Assembly (NCBI GenBank): GCA_964006375.1 | Contig: OZ023269.1 | Coordinates: 4,030,001-4,094,000 of the forward strand | DNA: 64,000 nucleotides | Direction of reading: 5' to 3' | Source: Tillus elongatus | Lineage: Eukaryota > Arthropoda > Insecta > Coleoptera > Cleridae | Shown: one piece after another, positions 38,251 to 52,659 of the stretch | Layout: each line of letters begins with the position of its first letter | Numbering within the stretch: the stretch's first letter is position 1 | Position numbers and translations under genes: made by a program | Notes under the pieces: generated by a model | Database searches by the model: none | What the model saw: only the letters and a program-made list of their open reading frames with translations | What the model was told of the DNA's origin: nothing

Positions 38251-38345
38251 ATAAACAGAATAATTGGGAAGCTTTCATTGATGTGTCCAGCCAATTTTTA
38301 TTTTTTAGTAGCAATCTTTTTTCTTCTGTTAGCGGTTGACCATTT

Positions 38346-38600
38346 TGGTTTAAGTCTCTTATAAAATTCAACACCCTTCCAATTACTTTATGACTGTGAG
38401 GCCAAAGTGTCATCTGAATAGCTGATTATATTTCCACAGCTATTTAAGTAAAACAGATCAATTATAAAAATTGTCAACAGAATCGGCCCTAATATTATGC
38501 CCTGCGGTACACCATATTCCACTTTTGTAAACCCACTAATTTGGTCTCCTATTTTTACGCTCTGGTTTCTATTATTCAAATAACTCCCAATTTTATTACA
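38346..38600 (-). pseudogene. LINE reverse-transcriptase fragment
   Basis: The minus strand encodes [13 protein letters not shown], then YGVPQGIILGPILLTIF and SYSDDTLAS. These are the palm motifs of a non-LTR reverse transcriptase, with Ser replacing Ala in the YADD box. Only about 80 codons remain. Confidence 0.75.
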
Positions 38601-38621
38601 TTACCCCTCATTCCAATGTAG

Positions 38622-38711
<90 letters not shown>
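38622..38711. repeat. (AT)n microsatellite, target of the CsRn1 insertion
   Basis: An AT array that directly abuts the 5' LTR. The matching array continues after the 3' LTR at 43417, so the element inserted into it. Confidence 0.97.
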
Positions 38712-38714
<3 letters not shown>

Positions 38715-39025
38715 GGCGGTGGTTCCGACCGCAGTGTTTCCGTCAACACTACTCTATGTTTCTGACAGCTAAACGTTGCGTTACGTTATTCGACAGCAAG
38801 CTGTCAAGAACTACTATATAAGAGACACCAGGGATCTCTCTCTCTCTCTCCTCGCTACCAACCGACATAGTGAAGATACGTCTCTCCACGCTCGGTCAGT
38901 TATCTGTTATGTGCTGTCTGTGATTGTTTTATAGTTAAATGTATAGTTTATACAGTTAGTGAAATAATAAAGTATATTAAATGTTTACGTATGGATTTAA
39001 TATCAACAAGTGCAATTAACATCCA
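38712..39025 (+). repeat. 5' LTR
   Basis: Begins TGTGGCGG and ends ACATCCA (TG...CA). A TATA box (TATATAAG, 38815-38822) is followed by a CT-rich tract, and AATAAA at 38966-38971 is the likely polyadenylation signal. Confidence 0.93.
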
Positions 39026-39027
39026 TA

Positions 39028-39042
39028 TTGGTGACCCCGTGC
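39028..39042 (+). promoter_or_regulatory. Primer binding site, tRNA-Trp-like
   Basis: TGGTGACCCCG lies two bases after the LTR. These 11 bases are complementary to the 3' end of eukaryotic tRNA-Trp including CCA, and the following bases diverge. CsRn1-clade elements are known to use tRNA-Trp. Confidence 0.75.
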
Positions 39043-39177
39043 CGCAAGCCGAAGATGCCCAGCCTGATGTTCCAGCCAACGTCGCCTAACTTCCACGCAC
39101 GTGCTCATGCCTACAGAAAACGAATATCTAAACAGGTCAGTCTTTTCTAATTTAAAAATTATCTGATTTTTTTCACA

Positions 39178-39948
39178 ATGGCCGAAGATTCTTCAAGCAG
39201 CAATATCATGGCAAGGGTTGCAATAAAATTACCTCCTATATGGAGACGTAACGTGAAAATCTGGCAAATGCAGGTTGACGCCCAGTTTGATATATCGCAG
39301 ATCAGTTCTGAAAAGACAAAATTCAGTCATGTACTCGCTATACTCGATCCTGATGTCGCAGAGTCAATTTCAGATTTTTTAACCCAACCATTATCATCAA
39401 CCCCCTATTCAGATCTAATGAAACGTCTTTTATTAGAATTTGAAGAGTCCGATAGTCGCAAACTAAATAAACTTTTAACAGAATTAGAATTAGGCGACAG
39501 AAAACCATCGCAACTTTTACGCGAAATGAAGTTTTTAGCCGGTAGTCAGATTGGAGAAAATTTCCTTAAAATTTTATTTCTACAACGTTTACCAGTCAAC
39601 GTTCGTTCAATTTTGGCTTTGAGCAACGATTCTCTAGAAAATTTGTCGGTTACAGCAGACAAAATCGTGGAATTTTCCGGAGATAAATACAACGTGGCTG
39701 AAATTCAGTCACGCGAGCCCGACAAGCTAGCCAAATTAAAAACGCAATTAGAGAAGCTAACAGCATCAGTCAACGAATTGCGAACGCGTTCCCGATCTAC
39801 CTCCCGAGAAAGACCCAAGCTTTCTCGAAATTCCATAACCGCAAATTCCTCAACCTCCACGTGTTGGTATCATGAACGATTTGGCAACAAGGCCAAACGT
39901 TGCATCCAACCTTGCAATTTTAAAGCAAAACATGTGTCGGAAAACTAA
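39178..39948 (+). CDS. gag: Gag protein of CsRn1-like element
   Basis: A 256-residue structural protein that would package the element RNA in cytoplasmic particles. The N-terminal part contains [19 protein letters not shown] and FDISQIS, matching the capsid-like region of CsRn1-type Gag (LPPFW...VEAQF). The C-terminus has a CX2HX9CX3C finger (Cys229 to Cys246, with the RFGNKAKRC core), replacing the usual CCHC knuckle. This is diagnostic of the clade. The first ATG at 39178 fits the leader length. The frame ends TAA at 39946-39948. The pol frame is -1 relative to it and overlaps from 39924. The frame is intact. Confidence 0.92.
   Translation: MAEDSSSSNIMARVAIKLPPIWRRNVKIWQMQVDAQFDISQISSEKTKFSHVLAILDPDVAESISDFLTQPLSSTPYSDLMKRLLLEFEESDSRKLNKLLTELELGDRKPSQLLREMKFLAGSQIGENFLKILFLQRLPVNVRSILALSNDSLENLSVTADKIVEFSGDKYNVAEIQSREPDKLAKLKTQLEKLTASVNELRTRSRSTSRERPKLSRNSITANSSTSTCWYHERFGNKAKRCIQPCNFKAKHVSEN
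39939..39945 (+). promoter_or_regulatory. Candidate -1 ribosomal frameshift heptamer
   Basis: G-GAA-AAC directly precedes the gag stop codon TAA. The pol frame (-1) is open from 39924 through the whole polyprotein. The heptamer is not a canonical XXXYYYZ site, so this is an inference from position and frame. Confidence 0.4.
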
Positions 39949-40025
39949 TAAGGCACTCCCTCCACGCGGCAGGAGACGAGAGCCACCTAACACGCCGCCT
40001 TTTTATTTTTGATAGACGCTCCAAT

Positions 40026-43000
40026 ATGAAATTTCTAATCGACTCTGGAGCGGATATTTCAGTTATTCCACCCACTCACGACCAACGGAAATTTCAATCG
40101 AAACGCACCTTGTATGCTGCAAACGGGACCCCTATTCATACCTATGGCGAACAATTATTAGATTTGGATCTAGGTTTACGCCGTAGGTTCTGCTGGCCCT
40201 TCACACTTGCCGATATCAAGCAACCAATTATAGGCGCTGATTTTCTAGCAGAGTTTGCTTTACTGGTGGATATGAAACATAGACGTTTAATCGATACAAA
40301 GACAAACCTCTCTAAGGCCGGTGCTAACCCACCACCAGGATTTAATTCTAAAATTCATCTCGTAGACCCGACACACCAGTACTTCAAATTGCTACAACAA
40401 TTTCCTGACCTTTTTAAGGAAACTTCTTCTAGCAACCTTCCAGAGGTTGAGTTCTTCCATACTATAAGTACGGAAGGACCACCTGTCACTGCAAAAGCTA
40501 GAAGATTGCCCCCGGAAAAGCTAGCTCAAGCAAAGCTAGGATTCCAGCACATGATGGACTTGGGAATTTGTAGACCCTCCAAAAGTCCATGGTCAAGCCC
40601 CCTCCACATGGTGCAAAAAAAGGATGGCTCATGGAGACCATGTGGGGATTACCGAGCACTAAACGCTAAAACAATCCCAGACAAATATCCCATTCCAAAT
40701 TTGCAGGATTTTAATGCCCAGTTAGAAGGCAAACGTATTTTTTCAAAATTAGATATCATTCGCGCTTTCCATCACATCCCAGTAGCACCTCAAGATATTC
40801 CCAAAACAGCAGTCATAACTCCATTTGGGTTATTCGAATTTGTTAAAACCCCATTTGGCCTTCGTAATTCAGCACAAACATTTCAAAGATATTTACATTC
40901 AATTTTAAGACATCTTGACTTTGCCTACTCCTATCTTGACGATATTCTCGTTGCATCAGCCTCTGAAAAAGAACATCAAGAGCATCTAGCAAAACTTTTT
41001 CAGACACTTCAAGACAACGGCATCCGTATCAATTCATCCAAATGTGAATACGGAGTGGCCGAAATTTCATTTTTAGGTTTTCGTGTAAATAAATCTGGAT
41101 TATTTCCACTTCCTGAACGCATCAAAGCTATTACCGACCTACCTCTTCCCGATACCATTGAAAAACTCAGAAGATTTCTAGGTCTCATAAATTTCTACCG
41201 TCGTTCTCTTCCACGTGCTGCGGAAATTCAGCAACCACTATTCGACCTCTGCCAGAATCCCAAAAAACGCGACAAACGTAAAATCGAGTGGACTCCTCAG
41301 ACTCGAGAAGCATTCGAACGTTTGAAAGAGGCACTAAAAAACGCTACACTAATAGCTCATCCGTCTTCTTCGCTACCACTGATTCTCCATGTCGATGCTT
41401 CTGATTATGCCGTAGGCGCTTCCCTCCAACAACTACGTGATCAAACACTAGAACCCCTAGGCTTCTACTCTAAAAAGCTTACTTCAGCCCAAAAATCTTA
41501 CAGCACCTACGATCGCGAACTTCTAGCTGCTTATCAGGCAGTTAAATACTTTAGATATACCCTAGAAGGTCGCCATTTCACCATTTATACGGACCACAAA
41601 CCTTTGACATACGCTTTTGAACAACGCGTCGATAAAGCATCCCCAAGGCAACTACGACATTTAGACTTCCTAGGTCAATTTACCACAGACATTCGCTACA
41701 TACCAGGTCCTACAAACATTCCCGCAGACTATTGTTCTCGCATTGAAACAATTTCACTTTCTTCCACTGTGTCACTCCAAGAAATTGCGCAAGCTCAGTC
41801 ATCTTGTGAGGAACTCAAACACCTTCTGCAGTCTAAATCTTCCTCATACAAATTTCAAAACATGCCTCTTGACAACGGAATGAATCTTATTTGCGATTCT
41901 TCTTCAAAGAAACTTCGCCCATTCATTCCGCTCAAATTTCGCCGAAAGATTTTCGATTCTATCCACAATTTATCTCACCCAGGCATATCAGCTTCAGTCG
42001 ATCTGGTCCAGGATAGATTTTGTTGGCCCAAATTGAAACGCGATGTAACTCTTTGGTCTAAAACTTGCATTCCCTGCCAGAAAGTCAAGATATGGAGACA
42101 CACTTCCAGTGCCATTGGACAATACACCCCAGCCATGAGAAGATTCTCACATATAAATGTTGACATTGTGGGACCATTACCAGCATCACAAGGTCAACGC
42201 TATCTGTTAACAATAATAGACAGATTTTCTCGATGGCCCGAAGCAATTCCATTGTCAGATATTACAGCAGAAACAGTAGCGAACACTATTTTATCATGCT
42301 GGATCTCTCGTTTCGGTGTTCCGCAATACATCACCACAGACAGAGGTAAACAATTCGATTGCCACCTTTTCACACACCTCACTAAAACACTAGGTGCAGA
42401 CCACATCAAGACCATAGCTTACCACCCAGCAGCAAATGGTGTAATCGAGAGATGGCATAGAGTTCTGAAACAGGCCTTGAAAGCTCATATGGACGAAAAC
42501 TGGGTCGCTAAATTGCCAATTGTGTTACTAGGACTCAGATCGTACATAATTCCAGAATATCGCTCAACACCCGCTGAAATAGTCTACGGAGAATCAATCA
42601 AACTTCCCACCGACTTTTTCAACAGCACACAAGCTCATGATGTTCCATCACTTATATCTCAGCTGAAAGAAGACATAAGGAAACTTCGACCAGTACCTTT
42701 TAAACATCATACTGCAAAAAAGGTATTTGTCCATCCTAAGCTTATGGAAGCTCCTTTTGTTTTTGTTCGCATTGATATTCCGCGAAAAACCCTCGAACCA
42801 GTTTATGACGGCCCCTTTGAAGTGTTATCCCGAACTGACAAAGTCTTCAAAATCAAGAAATCACACGGAGAAGAGACAATTTCTGTTGACCGTCTTAAAC
42901 CCGCATTCATTCTTTGTGATAACGAACAGACAACTTTCCAGCCTCAGAGACATCCTAGTGAAACTGAAAGTGACAGTGAAAGTCCAACACCTAGTGAAAG

Positions 43001-43079
43001 TGACAGTGAAGTTCCCGTTCCCGTTCAAACTACACGCCATGGACGTAGAGTTCGATTTCCACGAAGATACTTGAACTAA
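40026..43079 (+). CDS. pol: Pol polyprotein (PR-RT-RNase H-IN) of CsRn1-like element
   Basis: 1017 residues from the first ATG, but the frame is open upstream to 39924 and the real product is probably a Gag-Pol fusion by -1 frameshift. Protease: FLIDSGAD at the start. Reverse transcriptase: SKLD (Asp243), then YLDD at residues 303-306. RNase [22 protein letters not shown] and [10 protein letters not shown]. Integrase: a zinc-binding HPGISAS...CIPCQK region, then a catalytic core with Asp713 ([10 protein letters not shown]), Asp772 (TTDRGKQF) and Glu808 (NGVIERWHR), a DDX35E spacing. A GPY/F-like module follows ([18 protein letters not shown]). All catalytic residues and the frame are intact, so the element may be autonomous. 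Confidence 0.95.
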   Translation: MKFLIDSGADISVIPPTHDQRKFQSKRTLYAANGTPIHTYGEQLLDLDLGLRRRFCWPFTLADIKQPIIGADFLAEFALLVDMKHRRLIDTKTNLSKAGANPPPGFNSKIHLVDPTHQYFKLLQQFPDLFKETSSSNLPEVEFFHTISTEGPPVTAKARRLPPEKLAQAKLGFQHMMDLGICRPSKSPWSSPLHMVQKKDGSWRPCGDYRALNAKTIPDKYPIPNLQDFNAQLEGKRIFSKLDIIRAFHHIPVAPQDIPKTAVITPFGLFEFVKTPFGLRNSAQTFQRYLHSILRHLDFAYSYLDDILVASASEKEHQEHLAKLFQTLQDNGIRINSSKCEYGVAEISFLGFRVNKSGLFPLPERIKAITDLPLPDTIEKLRRFLGLINFYRRSLPRAAEIQQPLFDLCQNPKKRDKRKIEWTPQTREAFERLKEALKNATLIAHPSSSLPLILHVDASDYAVGASLQQLRDQTLEPLGFYSKKLTSAQKSYSTYDRELLAAYQAVKYFRYTLEGRHFTIYTDHKPLTYAFEQRVDKASPRQLRHLDFLGQFTTDIRYIPGPTNIPADYCSRIETISLSSTVSLQEIAQAQSSCEELKHLLQSKSSSYKFQNMPLDNGMNLICDSSSKKLRPFIPLKFRRKIFDSIHNLSHPGISASVDLVQDRFCWPKLKRDVTLWSKTCIPCQKVKIWRHTSSAIGQYTPAMRRFSHINVDIVGPLPASQGQRYLLTIIDRFSRWPEAIPLSDITAETVANTILSCWISRFGVPQYITTDRGKQFDCHLFTHLTKTLGADHIKTIAYHPAANGVIERWHRVLKQALKAHMDENWVAKLPIVLLGLRSYIIPEYRSTPAEIVYGESIKLPTDFFNSTQAHDVPSLISQLKEDIRKLRPVPFKHHTAKKVFVHPKLMEAPFVFVRIDIPRKTLEPVYDGPFEVLSRTDKVFKIKKSHGEETISVDRLKPAFILCDNEQTTFQPQRHPSETESDSESPTPSESDSEVPVPVQTTRHGRRVRFPRRYLN

Positions 43080-43087
43080 TAGCGTTG

Positions 43088-43104
43088 CCACTGAGAGGGG
43101 AGTA
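43088..43104 (+). promoter_or_regulatory. Polypurine tract
   Basis: The purine run GAGAGGGGAGTA ends directly before the 3' LTR, the expected primer for plus-strand DNA synthesis. Confidence 0.85.
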
Positions 43105-43719
<615 letters not shown>

Positions 43720-43739
43720 CTATTCAGTTTTTGTGACGG

Positions 43740-45880
<2,141 letters not shown>

Positions 45881-45884
45881 ATTC

Positions 45885-45887
<3 letters not shown>

Positions 45888-45940
<53 letters not shown>
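45888..45940. repeat. (AT)n microsatellite
   Basis: About 53 bp of AT between the composite repeat and the following Y-type repeat region. Confidence 0.97.
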
Positions 45941-45944
<4 letters not shown>

Positions 45945-46304
45945 AAAGGGTGAACCATTTACCAAAATTGGCAACTTTTAGGCAAAGAGCCTGAAAGAAA
46001 TACAGATTATGTAAAGAGTGTTCTGCAAACCCTAAAGTTTCAGCTTCAACAATTATTGCCCTTTATTTTAATAAAATATTTCCAGAAAATTCATTTCAAA
46101 TTGACACTTTATCTGATGTTTTGGCAGTAGTTTTAGTTAAGTTTATGGTTTAACGGTCTATATTTTTTTGCTAATTTTCGTAGATATAATTCGTTAATGG
46201 GGAGACCGTGGCTTTTGAATTCTAAAGATTTCTTCAAATGAGTGCAAACTAGGCTCCTAGAATCTAGAATCCATAGCCGGTTTACTTTCTGTTTACATAT
46301 ATAC

Positions 46305-46810
46305 AGGGTGACGCATTTCTACGGAAGAGCTCAATATAATTGTTATTATGCAAGATACGAGAAAAAATTGTATACGTTACTTATATGGTGTCTTGAGCTA
46401 CATCTTATAAAATTATTTTGACAATCACAGGCTGGCCCATAAGTCGTTGGTGATACCTACAATTATTTTTTTTTACATTCCTTATTGCATTTTTCATCGA
46501 AATATGATGCATGTTTGTTAAAAAAACCGAGACGCAGTAAGACCGTTTTGGTAGCGTATTTTCATTAAATGCTTCTAAATTCAATAACTCAATTTGCTAT
46601 TAACCTAAGGTTCGTCGGCTAGGAAACGAGTTTTTTCGGAAACATTTAAAGTTTATTTTCGGATTTTTTTTTATATTTTCAACCAAGTTGTTTTAATAAA
46701 ATATGGTACATTGTTTCTACTATATAGGTTTGATGCCTGCCTGTATTAAAGAGACGTATTTGCTATTAAAAACATTTAAATGAAAATTCACTTCCGTAAC
46801 GCATTTGCTG
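46305..46810 (+). repeat. Dispersed repeat 'Y' copy
   Basis: Begins CAGGGTGACGCATTTCTACG, contains GGCCCATAAGTCGTTGGTGA and AATATGATGCATGTTTG, and ends near ACTTCCGTAACGCATTTGC. The same order occurs at 60550-61040 and, with satellites, in the palindrome arms. The ends pair weakly (CGCATTTCTACGGAAG against CTTCCGTAACGCATTTG), which suggests a degenerate TIR element. Confidence 0.7.
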
Positions 46811-46960
46811 CTGTCAGCTATTGTAATACACTATGTGAAAAGCTATTGTAATAATTCAAAGTTGCCGCGTATCCCCTCTTCTACCGATGTAGGACGTCGG
46901 GCGCATGACTGCGTCTGGCTGCGGCGCGCGGCGCTTGGCATCAGCAAATCAGCATTGAAC

Positions 46961-47060
46961 TAATGGTCTAAAACTATCGATAGTTGGCACTATCGATTAT
47001 ATTCGATATTTGGTCACTTTACTATCGATAATTATCGATAGATTTCGATATTCGATAGTC
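46961..47060. promoter_or_regulatory. Left subterminal TATCGATA cluster of hAT
   Basis: ACTATCGATAG, ACTATCGATTATATTCGATA, CTATCGATAATTATCGATAG and ATTCGATAG occur within 100 bp of the end. The right end (49760-49860) has a matching cluster. Repeated subterminal motifs are typical transposase-binding sites in hAT elements. Confidence 0.7.
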
Positions 47061-47105
47061 AGAAAAAAATTTAAAAAAACCATTAAATAAATAAAAAATT
47101 GGACT

Positions 47106-49363
47106 TTATTTATTTTTATGCAAAAAAACAATCATGTTGACTTTTTCAGATTTAAGTCTCGATCGCCGATCGGAGATTATTAGGCCCGTGGAACTAAACA
47201 TTCTCTCACTGTCCACTGAGGTAGCGGGGACACAAAAGTATTTTTTTGATAATATATTTAATGGGTACAACTCATTCCCAGTTATCTATAACATAAAAAA
47301 TGAATTAATAAATTATCAATGACTTTATGTTTCGTTATTACTTTCCAAAAAGCAAGAGGATCGGTGCTATCGGGAGTGTTTTGTCTCTCTAAGTATTGTC
47401 GTTTAGTAACAATTAAATCTGCTGTCACTGACTTTACTTTCTCACTTAGTCTTTGCTGCAAAAATCCAAAAAGGCCTGGGCTCGAATTGCTAGTACTGCT
47501 ACTGCTACATGGAGTTAAATTTCTTTGGTCCAAGTTTAAAGGTTCAGATGTTGGGTTCCCATAATTTGCATCTTTCTGGTTTTTTTGCGAAATACTGTAC
47601 ATATCAGTATCAAGAAGGGCAGCCGTTGCATTGGCATTTTCTGTACTTCGAAATCCTTCTTTCTTGAACCGAGGGTCCAAAAGTGTGGTAAATCTAGGAA
47701 TTGACCTCAATTCATAAGGGGCCAATCTTTTCTGCACTGACGCTGCCAGATTTGTACAAAAAATTTTCCCATCTTCTGTTGCCAATACAGTTAGAGAATG
47801 GTTCAGGAAATTTTGAATTCCGAAGGTTATTGGTATTATCAGTGATGTGGTCACATAGGTATTTCCTGCAATAATAAAAAATATGTAAATGACTAAGTAC
47901 ACGTGTTCAAATTTTCAAGAATGACATATTTTGTTTATTTAAAACAATACATACCTGAGATTTTTTTAGTCGCCTCTTGAAAACAACTTAGGACTTTCTC
48001 AATGTCTGCCAAAATTGTCAGGTCATCAACTGTGAGAGGTTGAGGAGCTTTCCGCAGTTTTAATAGAGCACGACCAAGAGCATCGTTAGTTTGTAATACC
48101 CTCTGAATCATAAAGAATGTACTATTCCAACGGGTCTGGACCTCTTGAATAAGCTTGAGGGGTTCTTTGACATTCTGTTCCTTTTTAAACATGTCCATTG
48201 CTAAAGGGCTACTTTTAAAAAACGTCACAATATCCTTTACTTTCTTCAGAATGTCCTGAACCAGCTTGAGGTTGTCCTGCACTACCAAATTAAGAGTGTG
48301 CGCATAGCAGGGTAAATGTTTGATCTTCAGTAGAGTATACATTTTGATCATGTTGGCTGCGTTGTCTGTTACTATACAGGTAACTTTACTACTTATCTGC
48401 CATTCCTCAAAAATATCTGTCATAGTAGCTGCAAGATTTTCTGACGTATGATTTATACCATTTGGTAGAGGTTTTGTTGATAATACACGTGATTTTAAAT
48501 TAAAATGTTCATCCACATAGTGACAGGTGACTGTAAGATATGATTCTGTCGCAACAGATGTCCATGAATCTGTGGTTATTGCAACAAAGTCAATTTCACA
48601 TAGTTCATTTTTTAATTTTGTGTATTTTTCTAAATACGCTTCTTTGAGAATATTACCCAGTATATAAGGACTTGGCAGTTTATATCTGGGATCTAATAAA
48701 GCAATTAACTTTTTGAAACCTGCATCATTAACAATTGTAAAAGGTTGAAAATCTAAAGTTATCATGTCCAGTACTGCCTTGTCCAAATGTTTCTTCCTTT
48801 GGGATGTATCATCGTAATATACACCTCGCTTAATAAAATGATCCATGGATGCGATACTCGAACGTGCAGAGGAAGAAGTACTATTAGAATTAGAACTAGC
48901 ACCAGCGCTGGCATTAACACTATCAACAGAAGTGAGATTTTCACTAGTATTTTCACTCAAGATTGAATGAAATCTTTTTAAATGATCACTTAAATTACTT
49001 GTGTTTCCACTAGTCTTATACTCTTTCCCGCATGTAATGCATTTTGCAAGTTTTCGATCACTTGATCTTTTGAAATACTTCCAAACAATAGAGTACTTCC
49101 TTCGTTTATTCTTGGGTTTAGTGGTCAAATCTTCACTATCTGCACTTGCACCAGCGGTAACGGTTTCAACTTGAATTACGCTAGAATCATCAGATCCTGA
49201 ACTTGTTTCTAAAAAATATGTTTGTAAATAAATACAGAGAAAAGCTAGTTTAGGTAAGCTACTTTTTACAAACTTTAGAAACTATACCCATATACTAGGT
49301 TTATATTTATACAAACATACCTTTATTATTTTTTGTCCCAGATCGAACAATGAATTTCTCCAT
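47106..49363 (-). CDS. hAT transposase, ZBED type, four exons
   Basis: Exons on the minus strand: 49363-49321, 49208-47955, 47865-47342 and 47285-47106. The three introns (112, 89 and 56 bp) have GT...AG ends (GTATGTTTG, GTATGTATT, GTAATAACG; TTTTAG, TTGCAG, TTATAG). The exons total 2001 nt, a 666-residue product with no stop. A BED zinc finger lies at about residues 54-96 (CITCGKEY...DHLKRFH). The RNase H-like core has TTDSW (first Asp), CIVTDNAANM (second Asp) and the PCYAHTLNLV motif. Exon 4 supplies the hATC dimerisation domain (SVDSERMFSSTG, ISDRRSRL). It cuts and joins DNA at the element ends in the nucleus. The start at 49363 is the first ATG in exon 1. Splicing is inferred from frame and motifs only. 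Confidence 0.9.
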
Positions 49364-49876
49364 TTCCAATAATTTTCCTTAAATATTTTTTAAACAGAGT
49401 GATCTGCTCACTTTATATAGTATATAATATATAGGTATAAACTGTAAATATAAATGTTAAATGTAGATTGTTTGTGTTTCCGTTACGAAACAAAAGACAA
49501 ATGACAAATGACAATTCATATTAATGTCACGTGACAGTTGACAGAACAAACGAAAGTCAAAAGTCCCACAGTCCCACAGAACATATACGTCCCCAGATTT
49601 CGGCGCGAAATTCAAGCTGTTCTTGGACTATTTGCATGTCGCTAAGATAAGCGCGCGTATGAGTTTGGGTGTGGCTCCACCTGCAGTTACTCTATGATAT
49701 TTGCTATTAATACTCACAAGATTAAGTTGTTTTTTGTGGAAACTTCAATCCCAGGCGAAAAATAAAACTATCGGAAACTATCGCGATAGTTATAAAAAGT
49801 ATCGATATTATTCGCTAGTCAGAACTATCGATTGTTATCGATAGGGCTATCGATGGTTTTAAACCTCTACATTGAA

Positions 49877-50274
49877 CAATGATCGCTAGAACTAGTTGTT
49901 GATGTTGATAATTTACAGTTATATTATATTTGTTACTTTGTTTTACGTTAATAGAAACTATAAAACTAATACGAGTCTTAATAAATTACCGGACAAACGA
50001 ATTATTACATGACGTTGCGGGTGTGAATAAAGAACTGTGTGTAAAAGTATCAACTAATTACATAAAAATTCTCTAATTTCAATGGAAGCCATTAAACAAA
50101 GTTAAAACATTTGCTGTTTAAGGACATCAAAGTAAAGTAAATACAATAAGGCGATAAATAAAGTAAATTACGCGCGGGAATTATACTTTCCGTGTAAATT
50201 CAGTGCTAATAAATAAATACTAATAAATTACAATTAAAATAATAGTGACGTGTCTTATCTTTTAAAAAGGCAAA
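49877..50274. other. Possible LTR/leader remnant of the downstream Ty3 element
   Basis: AATAAAGAACTGTG near 50025 resembles a polyadenylation signal of an LTR followed by a leader before the gag-like start at 50275. No second LTR was found, so this is speculative. Confidence 0.3.
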
Positions 50275-52335
50275 ATGGCGTCAAGTCATAATGGGATTGA
50301 ATCGTTATAATTGGAGGGAAACGTTGCCGAAAATTGGAAACTGTTCAGGGAAAGGTTTAAAATATACGACAAAAAGTCAGATCAAATAAAATGTGCAATG
50401 CTACTTCATTTCATAGGGGAACAGGCATATAAAGTGTACACAACATTCACATTTAATGAACAAGAAGAAAATAAACTGAACCAACAGAGTGGGTTAATGT
50501 ACTTGTAATGGTAGCGAAACCAAATGGAGATCTTCGCATATGCTTAGATTTTAGATCCGAAAGATTTGAACAAGGCAATAATTAGGCAGCATTTTCAAAT
50601 ACCATTAGAACGCAAATGGCTGGCAGTAAATTCTTCAGCATGTTTGATGCATCATCAGGTTTTTACCAGATTAAATTAGACAGAGAGAGCGCTAAGCTGT
50701 GCACTTTCAGTACACCATTTGGAAGATATAAATTCAATCCTCTTCCATATGGAATAATATCAGCACCTGAAGTGTTCTATGAACGATTCAGTAGCTTATT
50801 TAACATTCGTGGAGTTGGAGTTTATTTATATCGATGATATAATAGTTTATGGAAAAACTAGACAAGAACATGACAAAAGGTTGCAACAGGTTCTTGAAAT
50901 AGCCAGAAATAAGATTAAATTCAATTTGAGTAAGTGCAACTTAGGTTTAAACAAATTAAAATACATGGATCATGTGATCAGTGATCATGGTACTTCCATC
51001 GATGAAGACAAATTAAGGGCAATAACAAATTTTCCAAAACCAACTAACAAGCAGCGAAACTAGTCTCAAACGTTGAAGAACATCCAGAATTCACAAAAGC
51101 CACTTGTTCGAGTTAGCTTACACGCTGGCTACGTCCTTCACATACAAAAACGAAAACCAACGGTGAAGCTAGAGAAGTAGTCTCCAAGTCTGTATGTAGT
51201 ATGGACCACTTTCACCAAGTAAGGGTAACAACAATCAATGAATTACAAAGATTATTGGGTACTCTGGTCTACGTGTCCAAATTTATACCAGGGTTTGCAA
51301 CTGATACAGAACCACTTAGACAATTACTTCGTAAAGGAAATGAGTTTATATGGGATGAAATTCAGGATAGAGCTTTTGAAATTATTAAAAATAAAGTAAC
51401 TTCTAGTCCAGTTTTAAAACACTATAATGTTAGTGAAGTTGTTTCAGTAGACAGCTCACAAAGTGGTTTAGGAGCAGTGTTGCCCCAAGGGAGTTTGCCA
51501 TGTGCTTATGCTTTGAAATCTCTCAAGTGAGACACATAAACGTTATGCATAAATCAAAAAAGAAACCCTAGTGATTCGTTTTGGTCTAGAGCACTTTCAC
51601 ACATACATTTACGGAAAGCAAGTAATTGTAGAAACTGACCACAAGCCACTGATCGCGATATTTGAAAAACCATTACACAAAATGCCTCCAAGACTACAAA
51701 GGATGATGTTACAAATACAAAAATAAGAGCCTCGGTGGTTCAGGTGCAAGAACGTGTGCCTCTGAACCGAAAGGTACTGGGTTCGATTCCAGGGTTCTCC
51801 TTTCACTTTTTCAGTACAAACTGTAACATTGACATCAACTGAGGTTCTGGCATTGTATTTGAGCAAGTTGAATGTCTGCATGTTCCGCCCTTCGGAGGGG
51901 GCGTAAAGCTGTTGGTCCTGTGTCCATGCGATATTGTGCACGTTAAAAGATCCTTATCATCCTTACAGAAAGACAGGAGGTTCGGCAAAATTTCCAGGAT
52001 AGTGAGGTGAAACTGCTCCCTGGCGTCAGTGATTGGACATAGTCACGGAAATAGGCCGACGTGAAAGAAACAAAACACACATAAATACAAAAATATGATG
52101 TATTAAAGCACAAACCAGATAAAGAATTAATAGTTGCTGACATGTTATCCAGAGCCTACTTAACAGAAAATGAATATGATGAACTAGAGAGCGAAATTGA
52201 AGGACAAGTATGTTTGATCGAACAATAAATTAATGCTACCGATAAAAAATTAACTGAAATAAAACTTGAAACTGAAAAGACAGTGAATTACAAGAACTAA
52301 TCAAGGTTATAATTGCAAGGTGGCCAGCCAGAAAA
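50275..52335 (+). pseudogene. Decayed Mag-like Ty3 retrotransposon (gag-RT-RNase H)
   Basis: A gag-like N-terminus (LEGNVAENWKLFRERFKIY, 50311-50508; an in-frame TAA lies just before it) is fused by deletion to reverse transcriptase from about 50500. The RT has SKFFSMFDASSGFYQIKL, STPFGRYKFNPLPYGI and YIDDIIVYG, with a frameshift near 50805. The thumb and RNase H follow (RLLGTLVYVSKFIPGF, VVSVDSSQSGLGAVL, VETDHKPLIAIF), broken by stops. A SINE at 51726-52082 interrupts the RNase H-connection region, and the frame resumes after it (ELIVADMLSRAYL) to about 52335. Protease and integrase are absent. The similarity is to Mag/K02A2.6-like Ty3 elements. Confidence 0.82.
51726..52082 (+). mobile_element. 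tRNA-derived SINE copy 3, nested in Ty3 remnant
   Basis: The same SINE as 11163-11521, with an A box (TGGTTCAGGTG) and B box (GGGTTCGATTCC) and the shared body, ending AAACAAAACACAC. AAATACAAAAATA occurs at 51713-51725 and 52083-52095, a 13-bp target duplication. The Ty3 coding sequence continues on both sides, so the SINE inserted later. Confidence 0.92.
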
Positions 52336-52659
52336 AAAGTTTTTTATATTGAGTTTTCTGTTGTAAGGTGCTTCTACTACCGTTTCTTGTATGTTTAGTT
52401 TCTATATCAATGGCACGATATTGAATTATATTGCTGCAAGGTGGAATAAACTTGAAAGAAAATTGCTTAAAATGTTTGTTTATTATTTTTGTCGAACTTT
52501 ACAAATAAAAAAAGTTACAGAGGTAAAAGCTGATGTGAATTAGCCTGTACTTAGGAAACACTATATGAATGATATGCTATTCAAAAACTGGACAGTTAAA
52601 TCACCATAAAAAAAATATAAGCAAAGTTTACTTTTCATGAACTGCAAACAAGTTTAAAA
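52336..52659. other. Unassigned AT-rich sequence
   Basis: No feature is recognised between the Ty3 remnant and the LINE ORF1 start. It may include the LINE 5' leader. Confidence 0.4.

Larger units (their letters stand above)
46961..49868 (-). mobile_element. Complete hAT DNA transposon, 2908 bp
   Basis: The ends TAATGGTCTAAAAC (46961) and, inverted, TAGAGGTTTAAAAC (49868) form a short TIR of the hAT type. CATTGAAC lies directly outside both ends (46953-46960 and 49869-49876), the 8-bp target duplication expected of hAT. Both subterminal regions contain clusters of TATCGATA-like motifs. The interior holds one spliced transposase gene whose frame is open in all exons. Confidence 0.95.
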
